Positions 62,101 through 64,000 of a stretch of DNA of 64,000 nt are shown here, piece after piece; position 1 is the stretch's first letter; each line of letters opens with the position of its first letter. The translations under genes and the position numbers were made by a program. The notes under the pieces were generated by a model. It did no database searches. It saw only the letters and a program-made list of their open reading frames with translations, and was not told where the DNA came from. This stretch comes from Alligator mississippiensis (taxonomy: Eukaryota; Chordata; Crocodylia; Alligatoridae): positions 67,043,181 to 67,107,180 of the forward strand of contig NC_081829.1 of assembly GCF_030867095.1 (NCBI RefSeq), written 5' to 3'.

Positions 62101-63343
62101 GCCTCCATTTTATCCACACTACAACTGCAAGCAATGCAGTGCTGTGTGCATTAGCTTGCGTGCAGAGCGGATTTGATTAATCGAGTCTGCTCCAATGCGC
62201 TGGATCTCTGGCACATCCAGCCATGAAAATGTATGTGTAAAATGCCCCAAGAAGCGAAGTGCTAACTGCACCTGTCCAACCATAGTCTTAGGAGATGTGT
62301 TGCCTCAGATATCACTATGAAAAATAGAAACTACCCTCTCTGCCTATATGCTCCCCACACAAGCTTGGTTGTGTCAGAGGTTACTTTGTTTGGGAGAGGT
62401 TAGAGTGTAGGTTTCTATCACTTCAAGCCTCCACCCTCCTGTTCCATGTGAGACAGTATGTTCACAGCTTCCACTGCAAAACATGGTCCCAGGCAGTGTA
62501 TACTAGGGCATAAAGAACTATAGAATGTATCAAAATTTTACTCCTACGCACTAAGGTCTTCTTTTTTAATTTCACAGGTGTAGCTATTTTTCTGTTCAGC
62601 TTTCAGACTGAACTTGTGTATTAACAGGCAAATGACAGGCAAGATCACTTGTACATACAGGAATTATATAAAATAGTCTTGCATGTGTAATAAGAAATCA
62701 TAAACCATACATCCTGTTTCACTCAAGTTGAATTTAGCAGTGAACAAAAGTTGTTGCCATTTCATAGGTGTATGGGGACATATGTAAAATGGTTTGGTTG
62801 TTTGTAGGCCTGCTGATACTAAACGAAGTATTCCCATCACAAAACCGTACTAACAGTGCTGTTTGGCATCCTTATTATTAGCAGCCCCAACAAGGATATC
62901 AAGGTATAATATCACCTACAAAAAACTTTTTCTCCCTAGAGGTGGTGTTTACCATGTCCAAATTGATGAATGTTGGCAGAGTAGTGTAAGGACTTGCATT
63001 GCTGCCAAGTATAGAATTTCTGCTGATGAACATAGGATTTTGACCTCCAAGGCTGTTGGTCAGCAGCTTTTAAAAATGACTGGAAGCATTATGCTGAATG
63101 AGCCCTGTTGGTCTTCATTGAGAAGAGGATCCAAAAGAAAATCATATAATGTATAGAATACTTCTTTCCTGTTTAGCTTTGGAAATGGAATTGATTATCA
63201 TCAGTTAATCTCTTATGATATTCAGACGATAACTACTTTCCTGTATTGGTTGATTTCAATGAGTAATGGATTGATTTCTTCTACAGACCTGTGCCCATGT
63301 AGTTGGGAAAGATGTAAAAATAATCATGCTGGATCTAAGGTGA
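47025..63343 (+). CDS. STAMBPL1: STAMBPL1 (AMSH-LP), K63-specific JAMM deubiquitinase; ten coding exons
   Basis: Zinc metalloprotease that cuts K63-linked ubiquitin chains on endosomal cargo; a paralogue of the ESCRT-associated AMSH. The exons join in phase as 47025-47105, 48007-48224, 49624-49699, 51820-51915, 54167-54521, 55129-55253, 56179-56316, 58872-58984, 60387-60486 and 63287-63343, giving 452 codons plus TGA. Numbered from the third ATG (47076), which matches the human start, the protein has 435 aa against 436 in human. The N-terminal third is the MIT-type region, followed by a basic, Glu-rich coiled coil (about residues 140-190), a linker with PPVNRAFKP, and the JAMM domain (about 260-435). 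All catalytic residues are present: Glu291 in ETCGILCG, His346 and His348 in HTHP, Asp359; the second zinc site has the DLHTH and CKKKGFHPH residues. Near-identity to human in the catalytic half makes the AMSH-LP call firm over AMSH. No frame break is seen. The start remains open, with in-frame ATGs at 47025, 47034 and 47076. Confidence 0.96.
48007..48224 (+). CDS. STAMBPL1: STAMBPL1 coding exon 2 (MIT-type region)
   Basis: Begins after TTGCAG with [19 protein letters not shown] and runs through the invariant [18 protein letters not shown] stretch to NKFIT. It ends two bases into a codon (AC|GTAAG). The residues belong to the N-terminal helical region that in AMSH proteins binds ESCRT-III (CHMP) tails. 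This is the best-conserved part of the amino-terminal half. Confidence 0.96.
49624..49699 (+). CDS. STAMBPL1: STAMBPL1 coding exon 3
   Basis: A short exon after TTTTCCAG. Its first base completes the Thr codon split from exon 2. It encodes [20 protein letters not shown] and QDIIK, matching human [20 protein letters not shown]. It ends on a whole codon before GTATT. Confidence 0.95.
50306..50415 (-). mobile_element. Small hAT-type MITE in a STAMBPL1 intron
   Basis: On the minus strand it starts CAGGGGTGGGTAAAACGCAG and ends TATCTGCCCCTAG. It is the same family as 42382 in opposite orientation. Flanks CAGGCAAG and CATTAAAG agree at 5 of 8. It lies between coding exons 3 and 4. Confidence 0.65.
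51820..51915 (+). CDS. STAMBPL1: STAMBPL1 coding exon 4
   Basis: 96 bases and 32 whole codons, from [18 protein letters not shown] to EYQDYMQSK, after CACAAAAG and before GTAAG. Phase 0 at both ends means that skipping it would keep frame. It completes the helical N-terminal region. Confidence 0.95.
53093..53937 (-). mobile_element. Solo LTR of an endogenous retrovirus-like element
   Basis: A GC- and CpG-rich island in the intron between coding exons 4 and 5, starting TGTACA and ending TGTGACA on the + strand. Read on the minus strand it has, in order, an octamer ATGCAAAT (53789-53796), inverted CCAAT boxes, a TATA-like TATAAGAG (about 53713-53720), GC-rich leader sequence and an AGTAAA near 53256. 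No gag, pol or env flanks it. The flanks (GGGGC, GTGGT) are not a convincing duplication. The high CpG content suggests a fairly young insertion or low methylation. Orientation is opposite to the host gene. Confidence 0.7.
53354..53445 (-). repeat. Internal tandem repeat in the solo LTR
   Basis: GTACGTCGCAATGGGG then TTTCGGCGACGGGA (53357) is repeated as GTACGTCATAATGGGG then GTTTCGGCGATGGGA (53408). A weaker third unit, GTACGTCGAGGG with GCGGCGACGGGGA, is at 53531. Confidence 0.7.
54167..54521 (+). CDS. STAMBPL1: STAMBPL1 coding exon 5 (coiled coil and SH3-binding linker)
   Basis: The largest coding exon, after TTTCCAG. It encodes a charged helix rich in Lys, Glu and Gln ([18 protein letters not shown] and on), then a serine-rich variable linker that aligns poorly with human, then [18 protein letters not shown]. 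The PPVNRAFKP segment (54470-54496) fits the PX(V/I)(D/N)RXXKP class bound by the STAM SH3 domain. It ends one base into a codon at A|GTAAG. Confidence 0.95.
55129..55253 (+). CDS. STAMBPL1: STAMBPL1 coding exon 6 (JAMM glutamate)
   Basis: Starts the catalytic domain after CTTTTAG and encodes [16 protein letters not shown] to CGILCGKL. The Glu of [11 protein letters not shown] corresponds to human Glu292, the general base of the JAMM centre. It ends on a whole codon before GTACAG. Confidence 0.96.
56179..56316 (+). CDS. STAMBPL1: STAMBPL1 coding exon 7
   Basis: 46 whole codons from [18 protein letters not shown] to DLLTLGWIH, almost identical to human. The last codon is the first zinc-binding His of the HxH motif, so the motif is split between this exon and the next. 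The exon lies between TTTTACAG and GTATG. Confidence 0.96.
56573..57508. mobile_element. hAT-type non-autonomous element, 936 bases
   Basis: Left end CAGGGGTGGGCAAAATTATG; right end is the reverse complement of CAGGGATGGGCAATTATTTG. GTTTCGCT (56565-56572) and GTTTAGCT (57509-57516) are an 8-base target duplication with one change. GC-rich and non-coding, in the intron after coding exon 7. Its ends relate it to the elements at 42382 and 50306. Confidence 0.85.
57529..57555. repeat. (TA)n microsatellite
   Basis: About 13 TA units just beyond the hAT-type element, within a STAMBPL1 intron. Confidence 0.95.
58872..58984 (+). CDS. STAMBPL1: STAMBPL1 coding exon 8 (zinc ligands)
   Basis: Begins [18 protein letters not shown], giving the second HxH histidine, the Ser and the Asp ligand, plus the first His of the structural zinc site. 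It continues to AIVCSPKHN and ends two bases into the Asp codon before GTGAGT. It is acceptor-flanked by TTTTTGTAG. Confidence 0.96.
60387..60486 (+). CDS. STAMBPL1: STAMBPL1 coding exon 9 (second zinc site)
   Basis: Completes the split Asp codon and encodes [20 protein letters not shown] then [13 protein letters not shown]. The Cys and two His residues of CKKKGFHPH are the remaining structural zinc ligands. It ends on a whole codon before GTAAGT. Confidence 0.95.
61928..62246. mobile_element. Hairpin-rich MITE in the last intron
   Basis: Inverted ends AACATTTTTACACATGC and GGCATTTTACACATAC. CCAAG stands outside both (61923-61927 and 62247-62251). Inside are hairpins at 61952-61987 (GCAGCGCTGGGTGCTTT pairs with AAAGCACCCAGTGCTGC) and 62037-62118 (around ATGGCGGCAGT and ACTGCCTCCAT). 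About 319 bases, non-coding. Confidence 0.65.
62247..63286. other. End of the last STAMBPL1 intron
   Basis: AT-rich intron sequence. An ORF at 62863-63156 (97 codons) has no recognised similarity and no splice support. Confidence 0.4.
63287..63343 (+). CDS. STAMBPL1: STAMBPL1 last coding exon and stop
   Basis: After TTCTACAG it reads [18 protein letters not shown] then TGA at 63341. Human ends CKHVLVKDIKIIVLDLR, so the C-terminus is at the expected place. The first residues differ a little from human, as often at this splice joint. Confidence 0.95.
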   Translation, partial: TCAHVVGKDVKIIMLDLR

Positions 63344-63583
63344 TGTGGAAGGAAGATAAAACCTCCTACCTAACAGGTGCCCAAAATAGTAAAAATGGTT
63401 GTCATGTTTTCCTACAGTGTTTTCAGGAAGGACTGATGTTTTATATTTATATATTTTACATTTAATGATTTGATATTTATTGCTCTTGCCCATTTTGAAG
63501 CTATTTTGTTGCTCTGTCAAGATAGAGTTCAGAATGTCATTAAATTGGGATCTGCAAATGTATCTGAAATAATATGAGACCGC

Positions 63584-63589
63584 AATAAA
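63584..63589 (+). terminator. Poly(A) signal AATAAA of STAMBPL1
   Basis: First good AATAAA after the stop codon, about 240 bases downstream, in CGCAATAAAG. It predicts a short 3' UTR ending near 63.6 kb. Later signals beyond the window cannot be ruled out. Confidence 0.6.
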
Positions 63590-64000
63590 GTGAACTTCAA
63601 ATAACAAATGATGATGCTGATGAAACTGGTACAGTGCTTCTGAGGTCACTTTGCCTTGCATTAACTTTGCTCTGATCTACAGATTTTTAATAATGGCTTG
63701 TCATATCTTCCAGGTATGTGGATCTTTAGTGAGTATATATTAGGTTACAAATGTCAATAGGTCAATCTCAAACAGCTTAGGCCATAACTGTCTCCTCACA
63801 GCTGCAGAAGTCATAATTTCTATAATAATTTTTGGACCTTCCAAGACACCCAAGACACCCAAGATGAATTTTAGCATGGCTAAGAGATCTGTCTCAGGTT
63901 AAAGAGGGGAAGAAGTTTACTAAGTATAAACATCTTGTTCCTACACAGGAAGCTTCTATAAACATTTGTTAAGATCTCCTGCCCGCTCTCAATGGCTGCA
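63590..64000. other. Downstream of STAMBPL1, nothing recognised
   Basis: No ORF or repeat of note, apart from a short duplicated CAAGACACC at 63843-63862. In mammals ACTA2 follows on the opposite strand, further on; no part of it is seen here. Confidence 0.4.

Overview
Vertebrate nuclear DNA, most likely from a crocodilian or another archosaur or turtle. The evidence is the split gene structure with GT-AG introns, CR1 LINEs whose 3' end carries the ATCTATGA repeat, an L3-type CR1 relic, a Tx1-type LINE, many hAT and Harbinger-like MITEs, and a single CpG island. The species call is inference. The only host gene I can support is STAMBPL1 (AMSH-LP), a JAMM-family deubiquitinase specific for K63-linked ubiquitin, on the + strand. 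Ten coding exons lie between 47025 and 63343, with AG and GT at every internal boundary and codon phase kept throughout. They encode 452 aa from the first ATG, or 435 aa from the ATG that aligns with the human start (human is 436 aa). A CpG island at about 32.85-33.56 kb is the likely promoter and non-coding first exon, leaving an intron of about 14 kb. A poly(A) signal lies at 63584.

Layout. 1-7.9 kb: unique-looking AT-rich DNA with one Harbinger-type MITE and two copies of an unclassified GC-rich repeat. 8.0-14.5 kb: an old Ty3/gypsy LTR element whose integrase precedes reverse transcriptase and whose gag is SCAN-like, the hallmarks of the Gmr1 group; it is broken. 16.8-20.8 kb: two abutting CR1 LINEs. 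21.7-28.8 kb: a nest of elements. An L3/CR1 relic is split by an element with inverted ends, which contains a LINE related to the R2/NeSL group, which adjoins a Tx1-type LINE. 30.4-31.5 kb: two adjacent hAT-type MITEs, one a long foldback. 32.8-33.6 kb: CpG island. 33.6-47 kb: intron 1 with several hAT MITEs and an RTE-like LINE scrap. 47-63.6 kb: the STAMBPL1 coding exons, with a solo LTR, hAT MITEs and a hairpin-rich MITE in introns.

In mammals STAMBPL1 lies between ANKRD22 and ACTA2. I found no exon of either here, so the 32 kb upstream of the island look intergenic. The most notable gene-level point is that this AMSH-LP keeps the lysine of the STAM SH3-binding motif (PPVNRAFKP), where the human protein, from memory, has threonine.
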